From contig QMMS01000078.1 in assembly GCA_003647375.1 (NCBI GenBank), positions 1 through 15,469 on the forward strand: DNA of 15,469 bases. The letters are read 5' to 3'. Shown piece after piece: positions 1-7,028 of this stretch. Position numbers and translations under genes: made by a program. A model generated the notes under the pieces. It was not told the origin of the DNA. It was given only the letters and a program-made list of their open reading frames with translations, and did no database searches. Position 1 is the stretch's first letter. The number at the start of each line of letters is the position of its first letter. The DNA is from Deltaproteobacteria bacterium. GTDB taxonomy: Bacteria; Desulfobacterota; Desulfobacteria; Desulfobacterales; B30-G6.

Positions 1-10
1 CCATGCGATT

Positions 11-1174
11 TTATTTTGGGCACACGGATTTATGAAAAGCAAATTGACCGTCATCATTAATCTGGACGATCACGGCACACTTTTTAGGATCACCATCAGG
101 TGTGAATGTCATGGCGCCGGTGATTCCCGGAAAGCCTTTAACGGCTGCCAGTGCATCCTTCACTTTCGTACGGTCAGCCTTAATGTTTCCGGACAGACCA
201 CCGGTATCTTTAATGGCCTGGACCATCAACCCGATGGTGTCCCAAGTCAGGGCGGCAACATCATCAGGGGTCTTTCCATAGGCAGCAACATATGCTTCAA
301 TAAACGCCTTGGTGGCACCTTTGGCACCCGCGGCTGCGTAATGCGTTGAAAAGTAAAGTCCTTTACAGTCATCGCCACAAAGTCCCATCAAGTCGCCGCC
401 ACCCCAGGCATCCGCACCCAGAATATGTTTTGTCCAGCCCATCTCTTTGGCAGAGCGAATGATGAGGGGAACTTCAGAATAATATTGGGGAACGAACAGC
501 ACATCGGCTTTGGTCATAACGATATTGGTCATCTGGGCAGAAAAATCTTTGTCACCGGTGGTAAAAGATTCAAAAGCAACGACGGATTTCGGACCATGTA
601 TTTTTTCAAAGGCTTCTTTAAAGTTTTCAGCCAGCCCTTTGGGATAATCTGCCGCGATGTCGTAGATAACAGCGGCTTTTTTGGCCCCAAGCTCATCGGT
701 GGCAAAATTAGCGGCCACCGGCCCCTGGAACGGATCAAGAAAACAGCCACGGAAGACATAGGGCCGATCCAATGTGGTGTTCGGGTTGGTAGACCACGGG
801 CTGATCATGGGGGTGGCATTGTTGTTGGCAACCTCGCCGGCCGGAACGGCCTGGCTGGAAGACTGCGGCCCCACAATACCAAGAACCCCTTCTTCCGTAA
901 TGAGCTTTGAGTTGATTTTGACTGCTGACTCGGGTTTGTATTCGTTGTCCTCATAAATGAATTTCAGGGTGTATGCTTTCCCGCCAACGCTTACGGTTGG
1001 GTTGTTCTTCAGGAACATTTCCGCCGCGTTTCTCGATGATCCACCCACATCCGGGTTGTCACCGGTAAGCGGAATATTGAACCCGATTTTGACCTCGTTT
1101 GCAGCCCATGCAGTGGGCGTCAGCAATAAAGCAACCATTGCCATCGATAAAATGAAAAAGGCACCTTTTTTCAT
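11..1174 (-). CDS. LIV-type ABC transporter periplasmic substrate-binding protein
   Basis: This is a periplasmic binding protein of the LivJ/LivK family (type 1 fold), which delivers a branched-chain amino acid or similar small solute to an ABC importer. The start is set at 1174 because AAGGAG lies just upstream; a longer reading from 1243 only adds leader sequence overlapping the promoter. The 387-residue product opens with a classical signal peptide (MKKGAFF, hydrophobic stretch to about residue 20, TAWA|A cleavage near 24). Mature family features follow: VKIGFNIPLTG, the GIVGPQSSSQA segment near residue 100, and the WDTIG region near the C-terminus. No permease or ATPase gene adjoins it in the window, so it is either the end of an operon continuing past base 1 or an orphan receptor. 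A second, divergent receptor lies at 11996. The family is clear; the ligand cannot be told from sequence. Confidence 0.93.
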   Translation of the reverse strand: MKKGAFFILSMAMVALLLTPTAWAANEVKIGFNIPLTGDNPDVGGSSRNAAEMFLKNNPTVSVGGKAYTLKFIYEDNEYKPESAVKINSKLITEEGVLGIVGPQSSSQAVPAGEVANNNATPMISPWSTNPNTTLDRPYVFRGCFLDPFQGPVAANFATDELGAKKAAVIYDIAADYPKGLAENFKEAFEKIHGPKSVVAFESFTTGDKDFSAQMTNIVMTKADVLFVPQYYSEVPLIIRSAKEMGWTKHILGADAWGGGDLMGLCGDDCKGLYFSTHYAAAGAKGATKAFIEAYVAAYGKTPDDVAALTWDTIGLMVQAIKDTGGLSGNIKADRTKVKDALAAVKGFPGITGAMTFTPDGDPKKCAVIVQINDDGQFAFHKSVCPK

Positions 1175-1244
1175 GTCAATCTCCTTTTTGCTTAAGATTA
1201 GAGTTCCGGGCAAAGAGCTACAGCCCAGCTTTTCCGAAGGCAAG

Positions 1245-1273
1245 AGTATGATTCAATTTTTTTTTCATGTCAA
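1245..1273 (-). promoter_or_regulatory. Sigma70-type promoter for the binding-protein gene
   Basis: On the minus strand a perfect TTGACA (1268-1273) is followed by a 17-base spacer and CATACT (1245-1250, four of six consensus matches). This leaves a leader of about 65 bases before the start at 1174. Seen directly; activity is inferred. Confidence 0.6.
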
Positions 1274-1344
1274 TAGTTAACTCGTTGATACGTGTTCGTA
1301 AATCACCGATCAAAATGGTTATCAGTGCTTGCGCAAACAACATT

Positions 1345-1384
1345 TTCATTACTTTAATTGACTAAATCATATTTAGTAATGAAA
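1345..1384. promoter_or_regulatory. Nested palindrome, candidate operator between livJ-type gene and dnaK
   Basis: TTTCATTACT at 1345-1354 is repeated inverted as AGTAATGAAA at 1375-1384, a perfect 10-bp match. Inside it ACTAAAT (1361-1367) pairs with ATTTAGT (1371-1377) around CAT. The site sits in the AT-rich spacer just upstream of the candidate dnaK promoter. It does not match the HrcA CIRCE element. The bound regulator is unknown. The rest of the 1175-1525 spacer shows only the promoters listed. Confidence 0.45.
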
Positions 1385-1400
1385 TTATTCATGATCATTA

Positions 1401-1428
1401 TTGACTATTCTATTAATGTGGTTATCTT
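1401..1428 (+). promoter_or_regulatory. Possible promoter for dnaK
   Basis: TTGACT (1401-1406) and TATCTT (1423-1428) are separated by 16 bases and lie about 95 bases upstream of the dnaK start. I saw no convincing heat-shock sigma32 promoter. The match is modest, so this is tentative. Confidence 0.35.
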
Positions 1429-1525
1429 CTGTCTAACAAAACCCATAACAGTTGCATGGCATCAAGGCCGGGAACCACGTTTCTTTATCCTTCCGAACTG
1501 TCATGCTTAAAAGGAGGAACTGAAA

Positions 1526-3436
1526 ATGAGCAAAATAATCGGTATCGATCTGGGAACCACCAATTCTTGTGTTTCGATTATGGAAAGTGGCGAGGCCAAC
1601 GTTGTCAATAATCAGGAGGGAGGTCGAACCACGCCCTCCGTTGTTGCGGTTACCGACAAGGGAGAGCGACTGGTGGGACAAATCGCTAAACGCCAGGCAA
1701 TCACCAACCCTGAAAACACGGTTTTCGGCGTCAAACGTCTTATCGGCCGTAAATTCGAGTCCACAGAAATCCAGGAGGATATCCGGAACCTTCCCTTCAA
1801 CATTGAAAAAGCCCCCAACGGGGATGTTCACCTCAATATTCGGGGGAAACAATACAGCCCTGCGGAAATTTCATCTTTTATCCTGGCAGACATTAAAAAG
1901 TCGGTGGAAGCGTTCCTCGGCGAAAAAATCACCGATGCCGTCATTACCGTGCCGGCCTATTTCAATGACAGCCAGCGACAGGCTACCAAGGATGCCGGAA
2001 AAATTGCCGGATTAAATGTGTTGCGTATCGTCAACGAACCCACGGCGGCTTCCCTGGCCTATGGAATGGATAAAAAGTCTGAAGAAAAAATAGCCGTATT
2101 CGACCTGGGAGGCGGGACCTTCGATGTATCTATCCTTGAAATCGGCGATGGCGTCTTCGAGGTCAAAGCCACCAATGGCGACACACACCTGGGAGGTGAA
2201 GATTTCGATCTCAGGATTATAGATTATATCGCCGATGAATTTAAAAAGGATCAGGGAATCGACATACGCAATGACAAGATGGCGCTCCAGCGCCTGAAAG
2301 AGGCTGCAGAAAAAGCCAAGATGGAACTATCCAATTCCTTGGAAACGGATGTCAATCTTCCTTTTATTACAGCCGATGCCACGGGCCCCAAACATTTGAA
2401 CGTTAAAATCACCCGTGCCAAACTCGAAGCACTTGTGGCAGATCTGCTAAGCAAACTGGAGGGTCCCTGCAGAGCTGCCATGAAGGATGCCGGCCTGTCA
2501 ACCGGTGAAGTAGACGAGGTGATTCTGGTTGGAGGTATGACCCGCATGCCTGCGGTTCAGGAACGCGTAAAAAAGATTTTCGGTAAAGAACCGAACAAAG
2601 GTGTCAACCCGGATGAGGTCGTGGCGCTGGGGGCCGCAATTCAAGGTGCAGTGCTCAAAGGGGATATCAAAGATGTCCTGCTCCTGGATGTTACACCGCT
2701 GTCACTCGGTATCGAAACACTGGGAGGCGTAATGACCAAACTCATCGAAAAAAATACCACCATCCCGGCAAAAAAGAGCCAGGTATTTTCCACGGCGGAA
2801 GACAACCAGCCGGCGGTGAGCGTTCACGTGTTGCAGGGTGAACGCGACATGGCCTCCGGAAACAAGACCCTGGGCCGTTTTGAATTGACAGGAATATCAC
2901 CGGCACCCAGAGGGATGCCACAGATCGAAGTCTCGTTTGACATCGACGCCAATGGTATCGTGGAAGTTTCCGCCAGGGATCAGGCCACTGGAAAGGTCCA
3001 GTCCATAAGCATTACGGCATCTTCCGGACTTGCCAAGGAAGAAATCGACCGCCTGGTTAATGATGCGGCACTACATGCAGATGAGGATAAAAGAAAGAAA
3101 ACCCTTGTGGAAGCAAGAAACCAGACAGACGCCCTGATTTACCAGACACAAAAATCCATGACGGAAATGGAAACCCAACTGGACCCTTCCACAAAATCCA
3201 GCATTGAAGCAACCATCAGCAACCTGAAGCAGGCCATAAATGGCGAGGATATCGATGAAATCAAGCGCCTCACCGACACCCTTACCCAGGCATCCCACCA
3301 GATGGCGACCGCAGCCTATCAGCAGTCAGCCGGCACCGGTGCGCAACACGATAGTGCCACTTTCGGCGACAACCCCGCGGCCGACAACCGTCCTGAGGAT
3401 GATGTGGTGGATGCAGAATATCGAGAGGTAGCTTAA
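1526..3436 (+). CDS. dnaK: Chaperone protein DnaK (Hsp70)
   Basis: This is a cytosolic Hsp70 chaperone that binds exposed hydrophobic peptides in an ATP-driven cycle with DnaJ and GrpE. The product has 636 residues, close to the usual ~638. The nucleotide-binding domain shows the phosphate-1 motif [11 protein letters not shown] (residues 5-15), [11 protein letters not shown] near 170, the phosphate-2 motif [13 protein letters not shown] near 194-206 and [12 protein letters not shown] near 335. The hydrophobic linker [12 protein letters not shown] (near 383-395) leads to the substrate-binding domain with its helical lid. The C-terminus [12 protein letters not shown] is the typical DnaK tail. 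A strong AAGGAGG (1511-1517) precedes the start. Neither grpE, dnaJ nor hrcA is adjacent, unlike many genomes, so it is transcribed alone and ends at the hairpin at 3565-3606. The full set of motifs and tail makes DnaK more likely than HscA. Confidence 0.97.
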   Translation: MSKIIGIDLGTTNSCVSIMESGEANVVNNQEGGRTTPSVVAVTDKGERLVGQIAKRQAITNPENTVFGVKRLIGRKFESTEIQEDIRNLPFNIEKAPNGDVHLNIRGKQYSPAEISSFILADIKKSVEAFLGEKITDAVITVPAYFNDSQRQATKDAGKIAGLNVLRIVNEPTAASLAYGMDKKSEEKIAVFDLGGGTFDVSILEIGDGVFEVKATNGDTHLGGEDFDLRIIDYIADEFKKDQGIDIRNDKMALQRLKEAAEKAKMELSNSLETDVNLPFITADATGPKHLNVKITRAKLEALVADLLSKLEGPCRAAMKDAGLSTGEVDEVILVGGMTRMPAVQERVKKIFGKEPNKGVNPDEVVALGAAIQGAVLKGDIKDVLLLDVTPLSLGIETLGGVMTKLIEKNTTIPAKKSQVFSTAEDNQPAVSVHVLQGERDMASGNKTLGRFELTGISPAPRGMPQIEVSFDIDANGIVEVSARDQATGKVQSISITASSGLAKEEIDRLVNDAALHADEDKRKKTLVEARNQTDALIYQTQKSMTEMETQLDPSTKSSIEATISNLKQAINGEDIDEIKRLTDTLTQASHQMATAAYQQSAGTGAQHDSATFGDNPAADNRPEDDVVDAEYREVA

Positions 3437-3564
3437 CCCGAACATTTCATGAATCTTGACGAGGGATTCTTTATTTTGCCTTTATATGTCAGCAAACTGT
3501 CATGTCATTGCAAGTTAATCAGAGCGGCATAACTGCGGGCTCTAAAAAACAGATTTTATAACTA

Positions 3565-3606
3565 AAATAGATTTCGGGTCCTTCAAAAAGGACCCGAAAT
3601 CTATTT
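3565..3606 (+). terminator. Hairpin terminator downstream of dnaK
   Basis: A perfect 17-bp stem (3565-3581 with 3590-3606) encloses an 8-base loop. It lies about 130 bases after the dnaK stop. The U tract is formed only by the end of the stem plus TTTATAG, so termination strength is uncertain. Bases 3437-3564 show nothing else. Confidence 0.6.
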
Positions 3607-3687
3607 ATAGATGTGTTTTCGGTATCTTAGAACGGCAGCTTGCAATTTCTCAATAAGTTCGGGTAACTCATGCTTTAAGAATATTCA

Positions 3688-3759
3688 CTGGATTCCCGCC
3701 TTCGCGGGAATGACAGGCACTCAGACCAAATCGTCATTCCCGCGAAGGCGGGAATCCAG
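3688..3759. repeat. Paired inverted REP-like repeats
   Basis: A 27-base unit (3688-3714) is repeated as its exact reverse complement (3733-3759) around an 18-base centre. Each unit is itself a hairpin: ATTCCCGC, loop CTTC, GCGGGAAT. From memory, this GGATTCCCGC / GCGGGAATCC type of repeat is widespread in proteobacterial spacers. It may act as an mRNA 3'-end structure or be a passive dispersed element. A shorter palindrome, GAAGCTAC-G-GTAGCTTC, follows at 3778-3794. Confidence 0.8.
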
Positions 3760-3817
3760 GATCACTACCCGGAGTTTGAAGCTACGGTAGCTTCGGCAAT
3801 CGCTCAATTTACTTAAA

Positions 3818-3860
3818 AAGCGACGCAGTCGCGTATAATAAAATCGCTACGCGATTTTAT
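3818..3860 (-). repeat. Double-hairpin repeat at the cyclophilin 3' end
   Basis: Read on the minus strand, a 10-bp stem ATAAAATCGC / GCGATTTTAT with a 3-base loop is followed by GCGAC / GTCGC with another 3-base loop. The first hairpin overlaps the cyclophilin stop codon at 3857-3859, so it probably serves as transcript end or terminator. A 43-base homologue in the same orientation relative to its gene lies after norB at 9306-9348 (35 of 43 identical, differences mainly in loops). Confidence 0.7.
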
Positions 3861-4381
3861 CGTTTAAAGGTGACAGATTGCATCACCACCGGCTCCACGG
3901 GTTTATCCATCGGTCCGGTTTGAACCGATCCGATTTTTTTCACGACATCTATGCCTTTGACAACCTTGCCAAAGACCGAATGCCGGTCATCCAGGTGGGG
4001 TGTGGGCCCCAGTGTGACAAAAAATTGGCTCCCATTGGTCCCGGGCCCTGCATTGGCCATTGAGAAGATTCCTTCGCTGTCGTGCCGCAATGACGAATCG
4101 AACTCGTCCTGAAAGCGGTAGCCGGGTCCACCAGTACCGGAGCCGAGGGGACACCCGCCCTGAATCATGAATCCTGAAATCACCCGATGAAATACCAGGC
4201 CATCATAAAAATTGCCCTGGCGGTCGGCTTCCTGTCGACCCTCTGCCAGATTGATAAAATTCCATACGGTTTCCGGACATTCCTTGGCATATAACTCGGC
4301 TTCAAATTCCCCGAGACTGGTTTGAAAGACAGCTGTAACCCTGTCAAGATCTTCTTTGTAATCACTTTTTTGATATGACAT
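3857..4381 (-). CDS. Cyclophilin-type peptidyl-prolyl cis-trans isomerase
   Basis: This enzyme catalyses cis-trans isomerisation of X-Pro bonds during protein folding. The start at 4381 is chosen because GGAGGA lies just upstream; a reading from 4420 would lack this. The product has 174 residues and no signal peptide, so it is the cytoplasmic (PpiB-like) type. Cyclophilin motifs are intact: FHRVISGFMIQGG at 64-76 (catalytic Arg66, with Phe71 and Gln74), SMANAGPGTNGSQFF at 107-121, and the HLDDRHSVFGKV segment at 129-140. The human Trp that contacts cyclosporin is replaced by His129, as is common in bacterial cyclophilins. The stop codon lies inside the double-hairpin repeat at 3818-3860. Upstream, a 160-bp palindromic element begins only 45 bases before the start, so its promoter must lie in or beyond that repeat. 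Confidence 0.93.
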   Translation of the reverse strand: MSYQKSDYKEDLDRVTAVFQTSLGEFEAELYAKECPETVWNFINLAEGRQEADRQGNFYDGLVFHRVISGFMIQGGCPLGSGTGGPGYRFQDEFDSSLRHDSEGIFSMANAGPGTNGSQFFVTLGPTPHLDDRHSVFGKVVKGIDVVKKIGSVQTGPMDKPVEPVVMQSVTFKR

Positions 4382-4425
4382 ATTCTCCTCCACATTCAGC
4401 CCTGCGGGCGATTTTGACATCGATT

Positions 4426-4585
4426 AGGGTTCGCGTAAAAATAAGTTCGCAGGTTTTCAGCGTTCAGACGCCTGCTCAGCAAGGCGCGAAAATGCAGGAA
4501 TATCAGGCATATTTCGAATTTTCGCAACACTGCTGAGCGGAATGACTGGGCACTGAAAATGTGACGTTATTTTTTCGCGAGCCCT
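4426..4585. repeat. 160-bp MITE-like imperfect palindrome
   Basis: The ends are 19-base inverted repeats (4426-4444 with 4567-4585) differing at two positions. Nested inside are further matching arms: TTTTCAG with CTGAAAA, GCTCAGCA with TGCTGAGC, and GCGAAAAT with ATTTTCGC. The whole could form one long hairpin. No ORF is present, so any mobility would depend on proteins encoded elsewhere. It lies directly upstream of the cyclophilin gene. Confidence 0.65.
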
Positions 4586-4609
4586 TAGGTCATTTGCGTC
4601 TGGTATTTT

Positions 4610-4733
4610 TTGAACCCTTTGGATGTCATTTGATTGTAACCTAATTTGAGCGTTTCAAATTAGGTGTAAAATTTTCGTTTATCCTGTATACCATGTTGAA
4701 TGGCGATACAATAGAAATAAAGAAAGGGTTCAA
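4610..4733. repeat. Second palindromic element with central hairpin
   Basis: TTGAACCCTTT (4610-4620) and AAAGGGTTCAA (4723-4733) are perfect 11-bp terminal inverted repeats. Between them an 11-bp stem (ACCTAATTTGA 4639-4649 with TCAAATTAGGT 4655-4665) closes a 5-base loop. A TACAAT at 4707-4712 could be a -10 box for the downstream gene, but no good -35 accompanies it. Confidence 0.5.
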
Positions 4734-4740
4734 GGGAAAC

Positions 4741-4868
4741 AAATGTCATTCGCTTCGCGTCATTAATTGTCATTTACTTTGTGTCATTCATCGTAGCTAA
4801 GAGCTGATATCAATGACGCGCGTAGCGCTAATATCGTCCAAAGGACTAATGACGCACGAAGTGCAAAT
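4741..4868. repeat. Convergent arrays of small hairpin repeats in the ybaK leader
   Basis: Three 18-base units stand in tandem at 4815-4832, 4833-4850 and 4851-4868. Each is a small palindrome with a 3-base loop (for example GCAC-GAA-GTGC) followed by a TAAT/AAAT end, mostly opening with GAC. At 4741-4790 similar GTCATT-flanked units occur in the opposite orientation. Because the units are 18 bases long they stay open in one frame and mimic an N-terminal extension with a six-residue period. Confidence 0.6.
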
Positions 4869-4887
4869 GACACCTGAAAGGAAAACG

Positions 4888-5349
4888 ATGTCCACAAGAG
4901 CCATCCAGACATTAAAAAAAGCACAGCTTCCCTTTGAGGTAATTACCTACACCCACAAAGAAAAAGGGGCTGCGTTTGCAGCTCAGGCCATGGGATTCCC
5001 TCTCGAAAGAACTGTTAAAACCCTTATCGCAGATCTGGGTGGGCGACGGTATATGGCGGCGTTGTTGCCGGGCAATACACAACTGGACTTAAAAAAACTG
5101 GCCAGGGTTTTTCACACCAAACACGCATCCATGGCGGACACCCCCACTACTGAGCGCTTGACCGGCTATCTGGTGGGCGGCATCAGCCCCTTTGGTTTGA
5201 AACAACCGCTGGAATCCGTTATAGACAGTCCCATCATGAATTATGAAACTGTAGTCATTAACGGGGGCCGGAGAGGTGTGATGCTCAAAATTGCACCCAG
5301 TGATATCCTCCTTGCCTTGAAATGTGCGGTTGCAGAAATAGGGAGATAA
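4888..5349 (+). CDS. ybaK: YbaK/EbsC-type Cys-tRNA(Pro) deacylase
   Basis: This family hydrolyses Cys mischarged on tRNA(Pro), a trans-editing step that keeps translation accurate. The product has 153 residues, the usual length of YbaK. Key features are the VKTLIAD segment with the catalytic-type Lys44, the AALLPGNTQLDLKKLA strand-helix at 57-72, and the signature GGISPFGLK at 97-105. The start at 4888 is supported by AAAGGA five bases upstream. A longer reading from 4813 is rejected because its extra 25 residues are encoded by the tandem 18-base repeats. The gene stands alone between two repeat-rich spacers. YbaK-like proteins such as ProX differ in specificity, so the exact tRNA substrate is inferred from the closest family resemblance. 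Confidence 0.88.
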   Translation: MSTRAIQTLKKAQLPFEVITYTHKEKGAAFAAQAMGFPLERTVKTLIADLGGRRYMAALLPGNTQLDLKKLARVFHTKHASMADTPTTERLTGYLVGGISPFGLKQPLESVIDSPIMNYETVVINGGRRGVMLKIAPSDILLALKCAVAEIGR

Positions 5350-5439
5350 GGCCATAAGCTGTTAGCTCTTGGTAGTTGGCTCTTTGTAAGTTTTAAGCCA
5401 ATATCCTTACCTTAAGAGGGTCCATGTTGGGAGAATCCA

Positions 5440-5524
5440 TCGAAATCGCTATCGGGATCGCTATCGAAATCAAATAATATAGCAATGCCACTGTTCTCGA
5501 TCCCGATCCCGATAACGATTTCGA
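5440..5524. repeat. Inverted repeat of ATCGAAATCG-type units
   Basis: Bases 5440-5466 and 5498-5524 match as 27-base inverted repeats at 24 of 27 positions, with a 31-base loop. Each arm is built of short ATCG-rich units (ATCGAAATC, TATCGGGATCG). It lies about 90 bases after the ybaK stop and may serve as its transcript end. The rest of 5350-5669 is AT-rich and shows no gene. Confidence 0.6.
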
Positions 5525-5614
5525 CCCCGAAAAGACCGTTCTAAAAGTAACAATAACTTAGTTAACAACTTTAAGTTTTAATCTGTTACTCCTTAAAATC
5601 TAAAGCAAAAACAA

Positions 5615-5641
5615 CTCAACAAACTCAACATACTCAACAAA
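5615..5641. repeat. Short tandem repeat CTCAACAAA x3
   Basis: Three adjacent 9-base units, CTCAACAAA, CTCAACATA and CTCAACAAA, lie upstream of the selD promoter. The function, if any, is unknown. Confidence 0.7.
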
Positions 5642-5669
5642 CACCAAAAACACAATGAGCAGATATCCC

Positions 5670-5697
5670 TTGAAACATCACGCTCTTTGATTATATT
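5670..5697 (+). promoter_or_regulatory. Sigma70-type promoter for selD
   Basis: TTGAAA (5670-5675, five of six) and TATATT (5692-5697, five of six) are separated by 16 bases. The predicted start of transcription would fall about 25 bases before the selD ATG. This is a good match by eye. Confidence 0.55.
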
Positions 5698-5729
5698 AGA
5701 GTAACGAATTACAATCTTAGGGAGCCACA

Positions 5730-6818
5730 ATGATCGAACCAATGAAACCAAGCAAAATGAAAACCATCCAGAGCGGCATGGGCCCGATTCGTTTAACCCA
5801 GACTGTCTCCGGTGCAGGGTGAGCCTCTAAACTGGCTCCAGGGGACCTGGACAAAGCACTCTGTGGCCTTAAACTGCCGCAGGATCCCAATGTACTGGTA
5901 GGCCTCGAGGGGGCTGACGATGCCGGTGTTTACCGGATATCGGATGATCTGGCTATCATCCAGACCGTAGACTTCTTTACGCCCATTGTCGACGACCCCT
6001 TCTGGTTCGGTCAGATAGCCGCTGCCAATGCACTGAGCGATATCTATGCCATGGGCGGCGAACCCAAAACCGCCATGAACCTGGTGGCATTTCCTTCCGA
6101 TCAAATGGACATTTCTATCCTTCGTGCTATCCTGGAAGGCGGGCTGGAAAAAATGAAGGAGGCCGGTGTTGTTTTGCTCGGCGGCCACAGCGTTCAAGAC
6201 AAAGAACTGAAATACGGTCTCTCGGTAACCGGTTTTGTACATCCGGACCGTGTGACCCAAAACACCGGTCTAAAGCCGGGGGATCAACTGATCCTCACCA
6301 AGCCCATCGGTACAGGAATCATCAATACGGCCATCAAGGGAGGCATCGCCTCCCAGGAGGTCATTGAAACCGTCACCCACCTGATGGCAACATTGAACCG
6401 TGACGCTGCCGGGGTAATGACGACGTATCCGGTGAGCGCCTGCACCGACATCACCGGATTTGGTCTTCTGGGCCATCTGGCAGAGATGTTGTCCAACACG
6501 TCCATCGGTATTCGTCTTGAATCGAAAGCCATCCCTATTATTCCCGAGGCGATCGAATATGCCAAAGGCGGCCTCATCCCCGGCGGCACTTTCAAAAATA
6601 AAGCGTTTCGGTCATCCCTGATAACCCTCGCCCCGCACATCGACACCGTGATGGTAGACATTCTTTTTGACCCGCAGACCTCGGGTGGTCTACTGATGGG
6701 AGTCAGCAAAAATACGGCCGGTGATCTGTTGGAGGATTTAAAGGTCCACGGGGTAACACAGTCTGCCATTATTGGCGAAGTGGTTTCCGAGCCTGTCGGA
6801 AAAATCATGATTGTCTAA
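5730..6818 (+). CDS. selD: Selenide, water dikinase SelD (selenoprotein, UGA = Sec)
   Basis: SelD makes selenophosphate from selenide and ATP, the selenium donor for selenocysteine and selenouridine. The reading frame runs from ATG 5730 (GGGAG at 5720-5724) through an in-frame TGA at 5820-5822 to the stop at 6816-6818, giving 362 residues with Sec31. The frame on both sides of the UGA is unmistakably SelD: IRLTQTVSGAG before it and ASKLAPGDLD after it, aligning with E. coli GAGCGCKISP so that Sec replaces the catalytic Cys17, and Lys34 matches the essential Lys20. Further motifs are DDAGVY, TVDFFTPIVDDP, NALSDIYAMGG, LLGGHSVQD, DITGFGLLGHLAEM and DPQTSGGLL. Automated callers are likely to truncate it to a start near 6051. 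It implies selA, selB and selC elsewhere in the genome. Confidence 0.95.
5820..5851 (+). promoter_or_regulatory. UGA Sec codon with candidate bacterial SECIS hairpin
   Basis: Immediately after the UGA (5820-5822), TCCAGG (5837-5842) pairs with CCTGGA (5846-5851) around the loop GGA. The loop begins 20 bases after the UGA and opens with G. This fits the general description of bacterial SECIS elements: a short stem, a small apical loop starting with G, and about 16-37 bases from the UGA. An alternative lower helix GAGCC/GGCTC (5821-5825 with 5834-5838) is also possible. Folding was judged by eye only. Confidence 0.7.
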
Positions 6819-6877
6819 TAAAATGCTTACTGGGCATGCACGCCTGTGACGGAAGCTGCGGACTTCATTTACGCTGG

Positions 6878-6899
6878 CAAATTGTTTCTGAACAATTTG
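6878..6899 (+). terminator. Hairpin after selD
   Basis: CAAATTGTT (6878-6886) pairs perfectly with AACAATTTG (6891-6899) around TCTG. It lies 60 bases after the selD stop. No U tract follows, so terminator function is uncertain. Confidence 0.4.
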
Positions 6900-6949
6900 A
6901 AAAATTATTGAACGACACAACCATCGATCAAATCGTGTAGCTTGCTTTT

Positions 6950-6978
6950 TTGACAATCGGCCACCAGGGAAATATTTT
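6950..6978 (+). promoter_or_regulatory. Sigma70-type promoter for norB
   Basis: A perfect TTGACA (6950-6955) is followed after exactly 17 bases by TATTTT (6973-6978, four of six). The leader to the norB start is about 45 bases. I see no clear FNR/HcpR-type palindrome in this spacer. Confidence 0.55.
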
Positions 6979-7028
6979 CCTCTATTGTGGATTTTTAGAT
7001 GAACTTATCTTTTTAAAGGAGGTGCAAG

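Noticed and set aside
425..910. 161-codon plus-strand open frame
   Set aside because: It is antisense to the first LIV binding-protein gene, which has signal peptide, ribosome site and family motifs.
4741..4868. CRISPR-like array
   Set aside because: Units are short contiguous palindromes without unique spacers of regular length, and no cas genes are present.
4813..4887. N-terminal extension of the YbaK protein
   Set aside because: It is encoded by the tandem 18-base repeats and lacks a ribosome site at 4813; the start at 4888 has a good one and gives the normal family length.
5793..6260. 155-codon minus-strand open frame over the selD 5' half
   Set aside because: It is antisense to selD sequence that encodes conserved SelD motifs on both sides of the UGA.
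6051..6818. SelD as a truncated gene or pseudogene starting at 6051
   Set aside because: The upstream frame is intact SelD sequence with only a UGA at the known Sec/Cys site, so read-through is the better explanation.
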